Source: Kribbella sp. NBC_01245 (GTDB lineage Bacteria > Actinomycetota > Actinomycetes > Propionibacteriales > Kribbellaceae). From it: DNA of 64,000 nucleotides. The position numbers were made by a program, and so were the translations under genes. The notes under the pieces are model-generated. The model saw nothing but the letters and a program-made list of their open reading frames with translations, was not told where the DNA came from and searched no databases. The stretch's first letter is position 1; every line of letters starts with the position of its first letter. The stretch lies in the NCBI RefSeq assembly GCF_036226525.1, contig NZ_CP108487.1, positions 3,286,001-3,350,000 of the forward strand, written 5' to 3'. This document shows, piece by piece, positions 8,499 through 17,608 of the stretch.

Positions 8499-9737
8499 TC
8501 AGGGGGACGGGTGCCCCGCGACGACCTCCTCCTCGACCGCATCGCGCGAGCGCAGCGACGAATGCGCCAAAGCGAAGACCAGCAGAACACCCAACAACCC
8601 AGCCGCCAGCAAGTACGGCAACACCGGCCACACCTGGTAAAGCGACGTCCCCACCACCGGACCGAACACGAACGTGAGCGCAGTAGTCGCCCCCAGCAGC
8701 CCAGCCAGCCCACTCTGCTCGTTCCGCTCCACAAGCATCGTCGGCGCCGAGGTGTACCCAGGGACCGCCAACCCATAGCCAACACCAGTCAGACCAAGCC
8801 CAACCAGCACAGACCACAACCCAAACCCCGGAACGACCAGCAGGAACCCAAAGATCGCCACCGGAATCCCAACCCGCAGCATCCGCAACGGCGCCCACCC
8901 GAGCTTCGGCACCACCGCCGCCTGCATCACCAACATCGGCAACCCCGCACAAAGCAACGCGAACCCGGTAGTCCGAGCCGTCTGCTCAGAGGTCAACCCC
9001 AACCGATCCTGCAGCAGAAACCCGATCGTCATCTGCATCAACGCCAACGACAGGAACAGCCCGAACCCGATCACCAAGAACGGCCAGATCCGCCGATCGA
9101 ACGGGCTCAACCGCGGCACCACCGGCCGCTCGGCATGCCGAGGCTCGGCCGGTAGGCGCAGAGCCACCAGCACGGCCAACGGAACCAACGCGGCCGGAGC
9201 GACGTACAGCGGGATCAACAACCCAAACCGCCCGAGCAAACCACCAATGGCCGGGCCAAGTACCAACGCGAGACCAGTCACCGCGCCGATCAACGACAAG
9301 CCGCGAACTCGGGACTTTTCGTCGGACGTCACGTCAGCGACGTACGTCTGCGCGGCGACCGGGATGGCTGCCATGAAGCCGCCGAAGAGGAAGCTGCGGC
9401 TGACCAGGATCAACCCGAACAAGACCGGCAACGACCAGCGTCCATCCAGACCGAACTTGGTCACGACGGCGAACCCGGTCAGGCCGAGGATGGCGCCGGC
9501 GAGGCCCATGACGATGACCGGTTTGCGGCCAAGGGCTTCGCTACGGCGGCCCCAGAACGGGCTGGCCAGGACGACGATCGCCGCGGCGACGGTCATCACC
9601 AGGCCTAGGTGGACCTCGCTGAGCCGGAGCTCGCGGGCGAGTGGCGGCAGGATCGGCATGATCATCTGCTGGCCGAAGTAGCCGCCGAAGACGGCGAGAT
9701 AGACGAGCACGAGTGGGCGTCGGGCGGGCTGATTCAT
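8499..9737 (-). CDS. MFS drug-efflux-type transporter
   Basis: This 412-residue major facilitator of the TetA/multidrug type has about 12 hydrophobic segments. The loop motif between helices 2 and 3, GRRSEALGRKP near residues 63-73, is the MFS motif A region. VRGLSLIGAVTGLALVLGPAIGG matches the motif C region of drug:proton antiporters. It is transcribed away from the TetR gene at 9809, with two palindromes between them, the usual layout for a repressor-controlled efflux pump. The substrate cannot be told from sequence. Confidence 0.88.
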   Translation of the reverse strand: MNQPARRPLVLVYLAVFGGYFGQQMIMPILPPLARELRLSEVHLGLVMTVAAAIVVLASPFWGRRSEALGRKPVIVMGLAGAILGLTGFAVVTKFGLDGRWSLPVLFGLILVSRSFLFGGFMAAIPVAAQTYVADVTSDEKSRVRGLSLIGAVTGLALVLGPAIGGLLGRFGLLIPLYVAPAALVPLAVLVALRLPAEPRHAERPVVPRLSPFDRRIWPFLVIGFGLFLSLALMQMTIGFLLQDRLGLTSEQTARTTGFALLCAGLPMLVMQAAVVPKLGWAPLRMLRVGIPVAIFGFLLVVPGFGLWSVLVGLGLTGVGYGLAVPGYTSAPTMLVERNEQSGLAGLLGATTALTFVFGPVVGTSLYQVWPVLPYLLAAGLLGVLLVFALAHSSLRSRDAVEEEVVAGHPSP

Positions 9738-9745
9738 GGCATTCC

Positions 9746-9780
9746 TTGTACAGTGTTCAACGGGTTAGGTTGACCTTACC
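9746..9780. promoter_or_regulatory. Two adjacent operator-like palindromes between MFS and TetR genes
   Basis: TTGTACAGTGTTCAA at 9746-9760 reads as TTGxACAxTGTxCAA, a palindrome of the form bound by many TetR proteins. Directly after it, GGTTAGGTTGACCTTACC at 9763-9780 is a second palindrome, GGTxAGGTxxACCTxACC. Both lie within 45 bp of the MFS start. They are best explained as operators of the divergent TetR protein; which one it uses is unknown. Confidence 0.6.
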
Positions 9781-9808
9781 ACCGGGAGACATGATTAGGT
9801 CTGGACGC

Positions 9809-10495
9809 ATGACACCCAGTTCGCCCAAGTCGAGGACGGCGGCCGGCCTGCCGCCGATCACCGCGGCCAAGGTCGCGGCCGCCGCGACGGCTCTCACCGC
9901 GCGCAAAGGGCTGGACGGGTGGAGCGTGCGGGACCTGGCCGGCGAGCTCGACGTCTATCCCGCGGTCATCTACCACCACATCGGCGGCCGGGACGCCGTG
10001 CTGCACGCCGTCACCGAGCGGGTGGTCGCGCAGATGCCTTGCCCGCCGGCCGACTTGCCCTGGCGCGACTGGTTCACCGAGTTCCTCTGCGAGGGGCGCA
10101 AGGTGCTGCGGAAGTATCCCGGCGTCGCGCGCCGGCTCTACCTGGCCGGCCCGACCGTGCCGTCGGCGATGCGCATCATCGACCGGGGCGTGACGGTGTT
10201 GCAACGGGCCGGGTTCGGCGACGAGGCCGTCGACATCTACAGCTATCTCGTCGGCACCGGGTTCCTGCACGTCGACCTCGAGGACGAACGGGCCGAGCGC
10301 GTAGAGGAACGGCTTGCCGCCCGCGACGCGTTCCTTGCCCATGGCAACCGTGAGGACACTCCCGGCCTGGCGGCGATGGCCTCCCAGCTAAGCACCCGCG
10401 GGCGCACGCCGGCGCAGATCGTCAAGGACGACGAGCAGGCCTTCCGCTACATCATCGACCTCTGTCTGGACGGCGCCGAGACGCACCTCGGCTAG
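9809..10495 (+). CDS. TetR-family transcriptional regulator
   Basis: This protein of about 228 residues has an N-terminal TetR helix-turn-helix around WSVRDLAGELDVYPAVIYHH (residues 36-55), and the C-terminal ligand domain looks like the TetR_C type. The start is uncertain. ATG 9809 is the simplest choice; ATG 9791 is in frame but has GGGAG only 2 nt away. It is divergent from the MFS gene and probably represses it through the palindromes at 9746-9780. Its TAG stop shares the CTAG at 10492-10495 with the rodA stop on the other strand, so the two genes converge with a 4-bp overlap. Confidence 0.85.
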   Translation: MTPSSPKSRTAAGLPPITAAKVAAAATALTARKGLDGWSVRDLAGELDVYPAVIYHHIGGRDAVLHAVTERVVAQMPCPPADLPWRDWFTEFLCEGRKVLRKYPGVARRLYLAGPTVPSAMRIIDRGVTVLQRAGFGDEAVDIYSYLVGTGFLHVDLEDERAERVEERLAARDAFLAHGNREDTPGLAAMASQLSTRGRTPAQIVKDDEQAFRYIIDLCLDGAETHLG

Positions 10496-11655
10496 ATCGA
10501 GTTGCTGCGCAGATGGATGTTCTGGAGCAAGCCGACCGCTAGTAGGCCGGAGAACATCGAGGAGCCGCCGTAGGAGACGAACGGCAGCGGCAGGCCGGTG
10601 ACGGGCATGATGCCGAGGGTCATGCCGATGTTCTCGAAGGCCTGGAAGCCGAACCAGCAGACGACTCCGGTCGCGACCAGCCGGCCGAAGGCGTCGCGCG
10701 CGTTGACCGCGATGCGCAGGCCACGCCAGAGCACGATCGCGAACAGCACGATGATGCCGCCGGCGCCGATCAGGCCGAGCTCCTCTCCCGCCACCGTGAA
10801 GACGAAGTCGGTGTGCTGCTCGGGCACAAACGCGTTCTGCGTCTGCGAACCGTGGAACAGCCCTTGGCCGAAGACGCCGCCGTTGCCGATCGCGATGCGG
10901 GCCTGGTTCACGTTGTAGCCGATACCGCGTGGGTCCTGCGACGGATCGGCGAAGGCCGCGAACCGCGCGAGCTGGTAGTCCTTCAGCACGTGGAACTGGA
11001 TCGCCAGCACGGCCGTCGTCGTGGCCACCAGCACCAGACCCACCAGCCAGCGCTTCGATACGCCAGACACCGCGATGATGCCGAAGACCAGGGCGCCGAG
11101 GACCATCACCGTGCCGAGGTCTGGTTGCAGTACGACGAGGGCGACCGGGATCGCCGCCACCACTAGGGACTGGGCGAGATCGATGGTGCGGGCCTCTTCG
11201 CGATGGTTCGTCTCACCCTTCTCCGCGATCAGCAGGGCCATCCCGACGATGACCGCGAGCTTGGCGAACTCGCTCGGCTGGATCGACAACCCGGGCAGGT
11301 GGATCCAGGAGCGCGAGCCGTTCACGACGGCACCAACGCCCGGCACGAGCACGAGGATCAGCCCGAGCACGGAACCGGCGTACACGAAAGGGGTGAGGAT
11401 GCGGACCCAGCGATGCGGGATGACCGCGGCGCCGACGGCCAGCACCAGGCCGATGGCGAAGTTCATCAGGTGGCGCAGGAGAAAGTCGTACTGATCGCCG
11501 CCGGTGAGCGCATCGCGCTGATAGGTGGCGGACCAGATCAGCATCGCGCCCACCGCCGACAACGCGCCGACAGCCAGTACGAGCAGCCAATCGGCCTGCC
11601 GTAGGGGCCAGCGCCGATCCAGGCGCGACCGGCCGCCGCCGTACATCAGGCTCAT
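10492..11655 (-). CDS. rodA: Rod-shape SEDS glycosyltransferase RodA
   Basis: This 387-residue SEDS-family membrane protein is a peptidoglycan glycosyltransferase that polymerises lipid II with its partner class B PBP. Family features include SWIHLPGLSIQPSEFAKL, LQPDLGTVMV, QARIAIGNGGVFGQGL near the middle, and the C-terminal LPLPFVSYGGSSM. About ten hydrophobic helices are visible. It is the last gene of the mreBCD-PBP2-rodA run. Its ATG overlaps the PBP2 stop as ATGA, so the pair is probably made together. Confidence 0.95.
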   Translation of the reverse strand: MSLMYGGGRSRLDRRWPLRQADWLLVLAVGALSAVGAMLIWSATYQRDALTGGDQYDFLLRHLMNFAIGLVLAVGAAVIPHRWVRILTPFVYAGSVLGLILVLVPGVGAVVNGSRSWIHLPGLSIQPSEFAKLAVIVGMALLIAEKGETNHREEARTIDLAQSLVVAAIPVALVVLQPDLGTVMVLGALVFGIIAVSGVSKRWLVGLVLVATTTAVLAIQFHVLKDYQLARFAAFADPSQDPRGIGYNVNQARIAIGNGGVFGQGLFHGSQTQNAFVPEQHTDFVFTVAGEELGLIGAGGIIVLFAIVLWRGLRIAVNARDAFGRLVATGVVCWFGFQAFENIGMTLGIMPVTGLPLPFVSYGGSSMFSGLLAVGLLQNIHLRSNSI

Positions 11656-13697
11656 GGCTTCTTACCTGGAGCCGGAGCCGGGACCTTCACGTTATAGAGC
11701 GCTTCCCAGACGTGACGGACGGCCGTGCCGGAGGCGCCCGAGCCCGAACCGGCCTGCGACAGCATCATCACGACGGCATAGCGTTCGTCGTACGTCGCGA
11801 GCCAGGACGTCGTCTGCTTGCCGTACACCTCGGCCGTGCCGGTCTTCGAACGGACCGGGTGCTTGTCCAGCGGGAAGCCGCCGAACTTCCACGCGGCCGT
11901 GCCGGTCCGAGTCGTCTCCTTCAGCGCCTTGTCCATGTACGCCAGCACCGACGGGGAGATGGGCAACCGGCCGGACGACTTCGACGGGATCGCCTTGACC
12001 TTGCCGCCCGGGCCGACGAGCTTCTTGCCGAGGCGCGGTTCCCAGAGCACACCACCGTTGGCCAAGGCCGAGTAGATCGTTGCCAGCTGCAACGGTGTGA
12101 TGGTCGTATCGCCTTGCCCGATGGAGAAGTTGACCGCGTCGCCCGCGCGATACCGCCAGCCGTCCTCGCAGAACTCGCGCGAGAACTGCTTCAAGAACGC
12201 GGACGTCCCCGGCTCGGGATTGGCCGCCATCTTGCAGTAGTAGTCCTTCTGCGCGTCGTAGTACTCCTTCTTCCACTTGCGATCCGCGATCCGGCCGGCG
12301 GCCTCGCCCGGGATGTCGATACCGGTCGGACGGCCGAGCCCGAAGGCCTTCGCCATCTCGACGACCGGGTCCTTCGCGTCGACGTCACCGGAGTTGCCGC
12401 CCGCGCGCAGCCACAGGTCGTACGCGATCCGGTAGTAGAAGGTGTCGCACGAGATCGACAACGCCCGGTCGAACCCGATCCGCCCGTACGACGCGGACTC
12501 GTAGTTCTTGAACTTGCGATTCCCGACCTCGAAGTACGACGAACAGTCCAGCTTGCTCTTCAGCGAATAGCCCGCGTTGATCGCGGCCGCCGTGGTGATC
12601 GGCTTGAACGTCGACCCGGGCGCGAGCTGTCCCTGCAACGCGCGCGACAGCAGCGGCGTACCGGCCTTGGGCGAGTAGAGCGCGTCCAGCTCCCGCTGGG
12701 TGATGCCGCCGACCCAGACCCCCGGGTTGTACGTCGGCTGGCTGGCCATCGCGACGATCTGCCCGGTCTTCACGTCCATCACCACGGCCGCGCCGGAATC
12801 CGCGACGTAGTTGCGGCGAGTGTTCTTGTCGTACTGCTTTCGCGCGGTCAGCATCGCGCCGTACAACTGGCGCTCCAAGACAGACTGGATCCGCGAGTCG
12901 ATGCTCGTGACGAGGGTCGACCCGGGCACCGGCGCGGTCTGCTTGGCCACGCCCGTGGTCAGGCCGAGGTTGTCGACGGTCACGCTCTTCACGCCGGGCG
13001 TGCCGCGCAGCATCGCGTCGTACGTGCGCTCGACGCCGGCCCGGCCGACCAGGTCCGACCGATGGGTGACCGGGTCCTGCCCGGCCTCCTCCATATCCTC
13101 CAGCTCACCGGTGGTGATCGGCGAGAGATAGCCGAGCAGGTGAGCCGCGTTCACCTTGTACGGCGCGGGGTAGGCGCGGAGTGCGGCCGATTCGGCGTTG
13201 ACGCCCGGGAAGTTCTCCCGATGCTCCATGATCTCGATCGCGACCTGTTCGCTGACGTCCTTCGCCACCGGGATCGGCTGGTACGGCGATCCGTTCCAGC
13301 AGACGGGCGGTTTGCTCGCGCCGGGCTCGCCGCAGAGCTTCGTCCGGGCGGTGAGGTCGGCCGGGGTCTGCCGGAGGACCTTCGCCAGCCGGACCAGCAC
13401 CTGTTTGGCCTGCGCCTCGGGCAGTTTCACCAGCACGGTCCGGTCGACGGTGATGACGAGTGAGACCCGGTTGCCGACCAGCGTCCGCCCGGCGGCGTCG
13501 ACGATGTTGCCACGGGCCGCCGGGGTGAGCACCTCGCGGACCCGGTTCTGGTCGGCGGCGTCGGCGTAGTCGTCCCCGACCACCACCTGGAGCCACCAGA
13601 GCCGAGCGAAAAGCGTTATCAGCAAGGAGAAAACGAGCACGCGGATCACGAACAACCGCAGCCGCGGCCGCTCGGGGGCGGGGTTGTAACTGCTCAC
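11652..13697 (-). CDS. mrdA: Class B penicillin-binding protein 2 (elongasome transpeptidase)
   Basis: This peptidoglycan DD-transpeptidase is the partner of RodA. A single N-terminal transmembrane helix near residues 12-35 is followed by the dimerisation domain and the transpeptidase domain. The catalytic motifs are STFK at 362-365, SCD in the SISCDTFYY segment, and KTG in SKTGTAEVYG. The start is GTG 13697, overlapping the mreD stop as GTGA; an in-frame start 17 codons upstream lies inside mreD and is less likely. At 681 residues it is in the usual actinobacterial range. Confidence 0.95.
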   Translation of the reverse strand: MSSYNPAPERPRLRLFVIRVLVFSLLITLFARLWWLQVVVGDDYADAADQNRVREVLTPAARGNIVDAAGRTLVGNRVSLVITVDRTVLVKLPEAQAKQVLVRLAKVLRQTPADLTARTKLCGEPGASKPPVCWNGSPYQPIPVAKDVSEQVAIEIMEHRENFPGVNAESAALRAYPAPYKVNAAHLLGYLSPITTGELEDMEEAGQDPVTHRSDLVGRAGVERTYDAMLRGTPGVKSVTVDNLGLTTGVAKQTAPVPGSTLVTSIDSRIQSVLERQLYGAMLTARKQYDKNTRRNYVADSGAAVVMDVKTGQIVAMASQPTYNPGVWVGGITQRELDALYSPKAGTPLLSRALQGQLAPGSTFKPITTAAAINAGYSLKSKLDCSSYFEVGNRKFKNYESASYGRIGFDRALSISCDTFYYRIAYDLWLRAGGNSGDVDAKDPVVEMAKAFGLGRPTGIDIPGEAAGRIADRKWKKEYYDAQKDYYCKMAANPEPGTSAFLKQFSREFCEDGWRYRAGDAVNFSIGQGDTTITPLQLATIYSALANGGVLWEPRLGKKLVGPGGKVKAIPSKSSGRLPISPSVLAYMDKALKETTRTGTAAWKFGGFPLDKHPVRSKTGTAEVYGKQTTSWLATYDERYAVVMMLSQAGSGSGASGTAVRHVWEALYNVKVPAPAPGKKP

Positions 13698-14218
13698 GAC
13701 AGCACCCGCCTGCGCTCGCCTGGTGGCACCACCAGTCGCATCACCCACAACACCAGCGGGATCACCAGCACGGCCGCGAGGAGGTCGTACCCGGTGGCGA
13801 TGCCGAGGCGCTCGCCGTACGACGACCAGTCGACAGATGGGTCATGCAGCAACGACCCGGTGGCGGTGAAGACGGTCAGCGAAAGCACTGTGCCGACGAC
13901 CACCGTGACGGCCGTCGCCCAGGGACCGACGAAGCTCTCCCGCCGGGCCAGGCCCGCGACATACCCCGCGAGCGCGAACGCGAGTGCCCAGCGGCCGGCG
14001 GTGTGGTCGGCCGGTGGCGCGAGGTCGAGCAGTAGGCCGCCCGTGAAGCCCGCGATCGCGCCGAACTCCGGCCCGCGGGCCAGGCCGAGCGCGACGACGA
14101 CCACCAGTGCGAGGTCACACGTCACCCCGGCGATGGCCAGTTGCGGCAGCGTCGAGAGTTGCAGGGTCACGGCGACCATCAGGAACAGCGCGGCGATCGC
14201 GACGCGCAGGCCCGCCAT
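13694..14218 (-). CDS. mreD: Rod-shape-determining protein MreD
   Basis: This 174-residue, very hydrophobic protein has about five transmembrane helices, with the typical MreD stretch of Leu/Val-rich helices around GFTGGLLLDLAPP. It belongs to the elongasome with MreB, MreC, PBP2 and RodA. Its start overlaps the mreC stop (TGATG) and its stop overlaps the PBP2 start (GTGA). Confidence 0.9.
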   Translation of the reverse strand: MAGLRVAIAALFLMVAVTLQLSTLPQLAIAGVTCDLALVVVVALGLARGPEFGAIAGFTGGLLLDLAPPADHTAGRWALAFALAGYVAGLARRESFVGPWATAVTVVVGTVLSLTVFTATGSLLHDPSVDWSSYGERLGIATGYDLLAAVLVIPLVLWVMRLVVPPGERRRVLS

Positions 14219-15147
14219 CAGCGCGGCCCCGGTAGCGGTCGGCGTGAGCTGCGGGCGGTCGGCCCGACGACCACGCCGACGGTGTCGATCCGGCCGGCAT
14301 CGGCGTACGGCCTGATCAGGGCAGTGGACCCGAGCGTGCCGGTGGCGGGGCCGACCGAGGTGATGACGCCGATCGGCACGCCCGCGACGTACGGCGCGTT
14401 GCCGCTCGAGCCCCAGGTCATCACCTTCGCGCCGACCCTGGGCCGGGCCTTGAGGTCGACCAGCCGGTATTCCAAAGTGGCGTGCGAACCGAGCTCACCG
14501 CGGCCGGTGACAAAGCCGAGGGCCTGAGTGGTGTCGAGGCGCCCGCCGACGGTGGAACCGCGGTCGCCGATCAGCAGCACCGTCGCGGTCGACGCGGTGG
14601 CTCGCACGACCCGGCCGATCAGGCCGTCGCCGTTCAGCACGGTCATGTCGGCGCGAACGCCGTCCGCCGCGCCGGCGTCGATCGTGATGGTCTGGCTGAA
14701 GCTCTGCGCGGGCCCGATCGCGATCACCCGGGCGGGCGCGATCTTGTAGCCGACGTTGCTCGCGACCCGGAGCAGCTTGTCGAGCTCGACGGCACGCTTG
14801 CGGGCGTAGTCGGTGCTTCGCAGCTGACTCGTCAGTTTGCGGTTTTCCTCGCGGAGGCGCTCGTTCTCCGCGGTGAGTCGCTCGGCCGCGGCGAACTTCG
14901 CCTTGAGGTCGTCGACCGGTTTGCGGGCCGACGTCGCGCTCGACTGCAGCGGGCCGAAGATGCCGGCCGCGGTATCGCGCAACGGATCGACCGGCGACCC
15001 GGCTGAGCGGCGGGCGTCCAGGATCATCAGGGTGAGCGAGGCCAGCACGACCAGCGCGAGCACGGTCCGGCGGCGGCGGATGTCCTTGGGCAGCCCGGCG
15101 GACCGGACCACACCCCTGGTAGGCGGTGCGCCGAGATCTTTCAGCAT
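14218..15147 (-). CDS. mreC: Rod-shape-determining protein MreC
   Basis: This protein of about 309 residues has a short cytoplasmic basic segment (DIRRRR) and one membrane helix near residues 28-43. A coiled-coil region follows (AAERLTAENERLREENRKL), then a beta-rich periplasmic domain. This is the classical MreC layout that scaffolds MreB and PBP2. The start is ATG 15147, giving the MLKDLGAP N terminus; the longer in-frame extension toward 15354 runs into mreB and is rejected. The stop overlaps the mreD start. Confidence 0.92.
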   Translation of the reverse strand: MLKDLGAPPTRGVVRSAGLPKDIRRRRTVLALVVLASLTLMILDARRSAGSPVDPLRDTAAGIFGPLQSSATSARKPVDDLKAKFAAAERLTAENERLREENRKLTSQLRSTDYARKRAVELDKLLRVASNVGYKIAPARVIAIGPAQSFSQTITIDAGAADGVRADMTVLNGDGLIGRVVRATASTATVLLIGDRGSTVGGRLDTTQALGFVTGRGELGSHATLEYRLVDLKARPRVGAKVMTWGSSGNAPYVAGVPIGVITSVGPATGTLGSTALIRPYADAGRIDTVGVVVGPTARSSRRPLPGPR

Positions 15148-15157
15148 TCGTCGGTCC

Positions 15158-16183
15158 TCAGCGGCGGTCGGTGACGAGGATGCGTTGCAGGGTCTCGATG
15201 TTGTCCACGCACTTGCCCGCGCCGAGCACGACGGCGTCGAGCGGGTTGTCCGCGACATGGATCGGGATACCGGTCTCGTGCCGCAGGCGCTCGTCCAGGC
15301 CCTGCAGCAGGGCACCGCCGCCGGTGAGCACGATGCCCCGGTCGACGATGTCACCGGCCAGCTCGGGCGGCGTCTTGTCCAGGGTGGCCTTGACCGCGTC
15401 GATGATCGAGGCGAGTGGTTCTTCGATCGCCTTGCGGATATCGGCCGCGGAGACCTTCACCGTGCGCGGCAGGCCGGAGACCATGTCCCGGCCGCGGATC
15501 TCGGCGGTCGGCTCCTCGCGGGCCGGGAAGGCCGAGCCGATGGTCATCTTGATCTGCTCGGAGGTGGCCTCGCCGAGCATCAGCGAGTACTCCTTCTTGC
15601 AGTACGTCTGGATGGCCTTGTCGATGGCGTCACCGCCGACCCGGATCGACTGGCTGGTGACGATGCCGCCGAACGAGATCACCGCGACCTCGGTGGTCCC
15701 ACCGCCGACGTCGACGACCATGTTGCCGGTGGCGTCGCGCACCTCGAGGTTGGACCCGAGGGCCGCGGCCATCGGCTCCTCGATGATGTAGACCTTGCGG
15801 GCGCCGGCCATATAGCCCGCGTCCCGGACAGCGCGCTGCTCGACGGCGGTGATCCCCGACGGAACGCAGACGACGATCCGGGGTTTCGCGAAGTACCGAC
15901 GGCGGTGCACGCGCTGGATGAAGTAGCGCAGCATCTGCTCGGCGGCGTCGAAGTCCGCGATCACGCCGTCCTTCAACGGCCGGATCGCGGTGATGTTGCC
16001 CGGCGTCCGGCCGATCATCTTCTTCGCCTCATGCCCGAAGGCGACCGCCTCGCGCGGTTCGTCGGTCCGGGTCGCGACCACGGACGGCTCGTTCAGCACG
16101 ACGCCACGTCCGCGGACATAAACCAGGGTGTTCGCCGTACCGAGATCTACCGCCATATCGCGGCCGAGCATGCTGTTCGCCAT
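15158..16183 (-). CDS. mreB: Rod-shape-determining actin homologue MreB
   Basis: This 341-residue actin-like ATPase shows the phosphate-1 motif AVDLGTANTLVY near the N terminus, the phosphate-2 segment VVDVGGGTTEVAV, and the adenosine motif IVLTGGGALLQGLD near the C terminus. It assembles filaments that guide lateral wall synthesis. It is first in the five-gene operon and the mreC start follows within about 10 bp. The region upstream to 16411 is the divergent promoter region shared with a secreted-protein gene. Confidence 0.96.
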   Translation of the reverse strand: MANSMLGRDMAVDLGTANTLVYVRGRGVVLNEPSVVATRTDEPREAVAFGHEAKKMIGRTPGNITAIRPLKDGVIADFDAAEQMLRYFIQRVHRRRYFAKPRIVVCVPSGITAVEQRAVRDAGYMAGARKVYIIEEPMAAALGSNLEVRDATGNMVVDVGGGTTEVAVISFGGIVTSQSIRVGGDAIDKAIQTYCKKEYSLMLGEATSEQIKMTIGSAFPAREEPTAEIRGRDMVSGLPRTVKVSAADIRKAIEEPLASIIDAVKATLDKTPPELAGDIVDRGIVLTGGGALLQGLDERLRHETGIPIHVADNPLDAVVLGAGKCVDNIETLQRILVTDRR

Positions 16184-16411
16184 CGCGCCGCCTCCCGCCC
16201 ATTGCTTCGCTCCACAGGCTAGACGCGTTCCGGCCCCCGCCCGGCGACCGACACGTCACCGCTCAGCCACTCACGCATCGTATCCGACCGACTACCCCAT
16301 GCCATCATCCGGGGTCCGGAGCCTCGTTACCGAACCGTGAAGGTCAACGAGCAACTCGCGGCGAAGTTGGTGTGTCACACATCACACCAGCTATTCCCTT
16401 GGGAGGGGACC

Positions 16412-17188
16412 ATGAAACTGCTCCGGTTTGCCGTCGCACTACCCGTTGTCCTGGCGGCCGTCACCGGCACCGTCGGCACTCTGCCCGCGTCGGCCGCGCC
16501 CAGTCACCAGTGTCTGAGCTCGATGTCGCGGCTGCCCGCGATGGGCCAGGAGACCGGGTTCGTCGGCGTGACGCTGTCGCCGAACCACCGCAACGTCGTG
16601 CCGAACTTCCGGATCAACCCGGCGCTCTGCCAGGGCGCCGTGTTCGCGATCGGGATCAGCCGTCGCGACGGCAGCCAGTTCCGCAACGCCAACGCCAGCT
16701 TCGACCCGTCGACCGGCTGGGTGCGGGCCACTCACCGGCTGGGCTGGGCCGACACCGGCGACTGGACCATCCGGCAGATCGCCGTCAGCTGGAACGGGCA
16801 GGGCGCGGTGCGGTCGCTCGACCCGGCCAAGCAGACCTCGGTCGCGCGGGTGAAGCGCGCCTCGGTGCTGACGGCATACCCGACCGGCAAGTTCCAGGCC
16901 GACAACAACGACGTGTTGTGGGTAGGCGGCTACTTGAAGGCGTACAACAGCAAGGGTGGACTCTCACCACTGCCGTGGCAGCTCGTCGAACTGCAGGGCC
17001 GTCGCTACGGCTGGGGCGGCGAGTATGGCGTGGTGAACGACTTCGAGTCCACGTCCACCGGGCGCTGGGGCGGGGGGATCAACTTCGGCTACAAGTACCC
17101 GCAGGAGATCCGCGTGATCTTCCGCTCCCGCTACCAGACCATCGCCTCCGACTTCACCTACATGGGCGTCGGAATCGGCCATCCCTGA
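16412..17188 (+). CDS. Secreted protein of unknown function, paralogue A
   Basis: This 258-residue exported protein has a Sec signal peptide at residues 1-30 ending ASA. The mature part has two cysteines, in HQCLSS and ALCQGAV, that could form a disulphide. A shared DTGDWTIRQIAV motif and a C-terminal beta-rich domain ending YQTIASDFTYMGVG follow. The same blocks occur in the proteins at 18662 and 19778, so this is a local paralogous family. ATG 16412 follows GGGAGGGG closely. No function is recognised. An Ig-like extracellular role is suggested by the beta-rich sequence only. Confidence 0.8.
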   Translation: MKLLRFAVALPVVLAAVTGTVGTLPASAAPSHQCLSSMSRLPAMGQETGFVGVTLSPNHRNVVPNFRINPALCQGAVFAIGISRRDGSQFRNANASFDPSTGWVRATHRLGWADTGDWTIRQIAVSWNGQGAVRSLDPAKQTSVARVKRASVLTAYPTGKFQADNNDVLWVGGYLKAYNSKGGLSPLPWQLVELQGRRYGWGGEYGVVNDFESTSTGRWGGGINFGYKYPQEIRVIFRSRYQTIASDFTYMGVGIGHP

Positions 17189-17197
17189 TCTTCGGGC

Positions 17198-17608
17198 TCA
17201 GGGGAGGTCGGGGAACCAGAGCTTGATCTCGCGCTCGGCGGACTCCGGGGAGTCGGAACCGTGAACCAGGTTCTCGCGGTTCGACAGCGACAAGTCGCCA
17301 CGGATCGTGCCCGGAGCCGCCTTGCGTCCGTCGGTGGCGCCGTTCAGCGCGCGCACCACCTCGATCGCCTCGTCGCCCTCGAGCACCAGCGCCACCAGCG
17401 GACCACTGGTGACGAACGCGCGCAGCGGCGGGTAGAAGTCGCGCTCGACGTGCTCGGCGTAGTGCTGGTCGGCCTGATCGGCGTCGATCGTGCGCAGCTC
17501 CATCGCGACCAGGCTCAGGCCCTTGGCCTCGAACCGGCCGAGGATGTCACCGACCAGGCCCCGCCGAACGGCGTCGGGCTTGAGCAGGACCAGGGTGCGC
17601 TGCGACAT
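17198..17608 (-). CDS. ndk: Nucleoside diphosphate kinase
   Basis: This 136-residue protein has the standard Ndk length. It begins RTLVLLKPDAV, contains the GTIRGDLS segment, and has the catalytic histidine in NLVHGSDS near residue 117. It transfers the gamma-phosphate from ATP to nucleoside diphosphates through a phosphohistidine. In Mycobacterium tuberculosis ndkA (Rv2445c) also lies just before the folC-valS segment. Its start codon sits on a CATG shared with the first possible start of the opposite-strand gene at 17607. Confidence 0.96.
   Translation of the reverse strand: MSQRTLVLLKPDAVRRGLVGDILGRFEAKGLSLVAMELRTIDADQADQHYAEHVERDFYPPLRAFVTSGPLVALVLEGDEAIEVVRALNGATDGRKAAPGTIRGDLSLSNRENLVHGSDSPESAEREIKLWFPDLP

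Noticed and set aside
9763-9780. Iron box between the MFS and TetR genes
   Set aside because: TTAGGTT resembles half an iron box, but the dyad centre and spacing do not fit the 19-bp form; a TetR operator explains it better.
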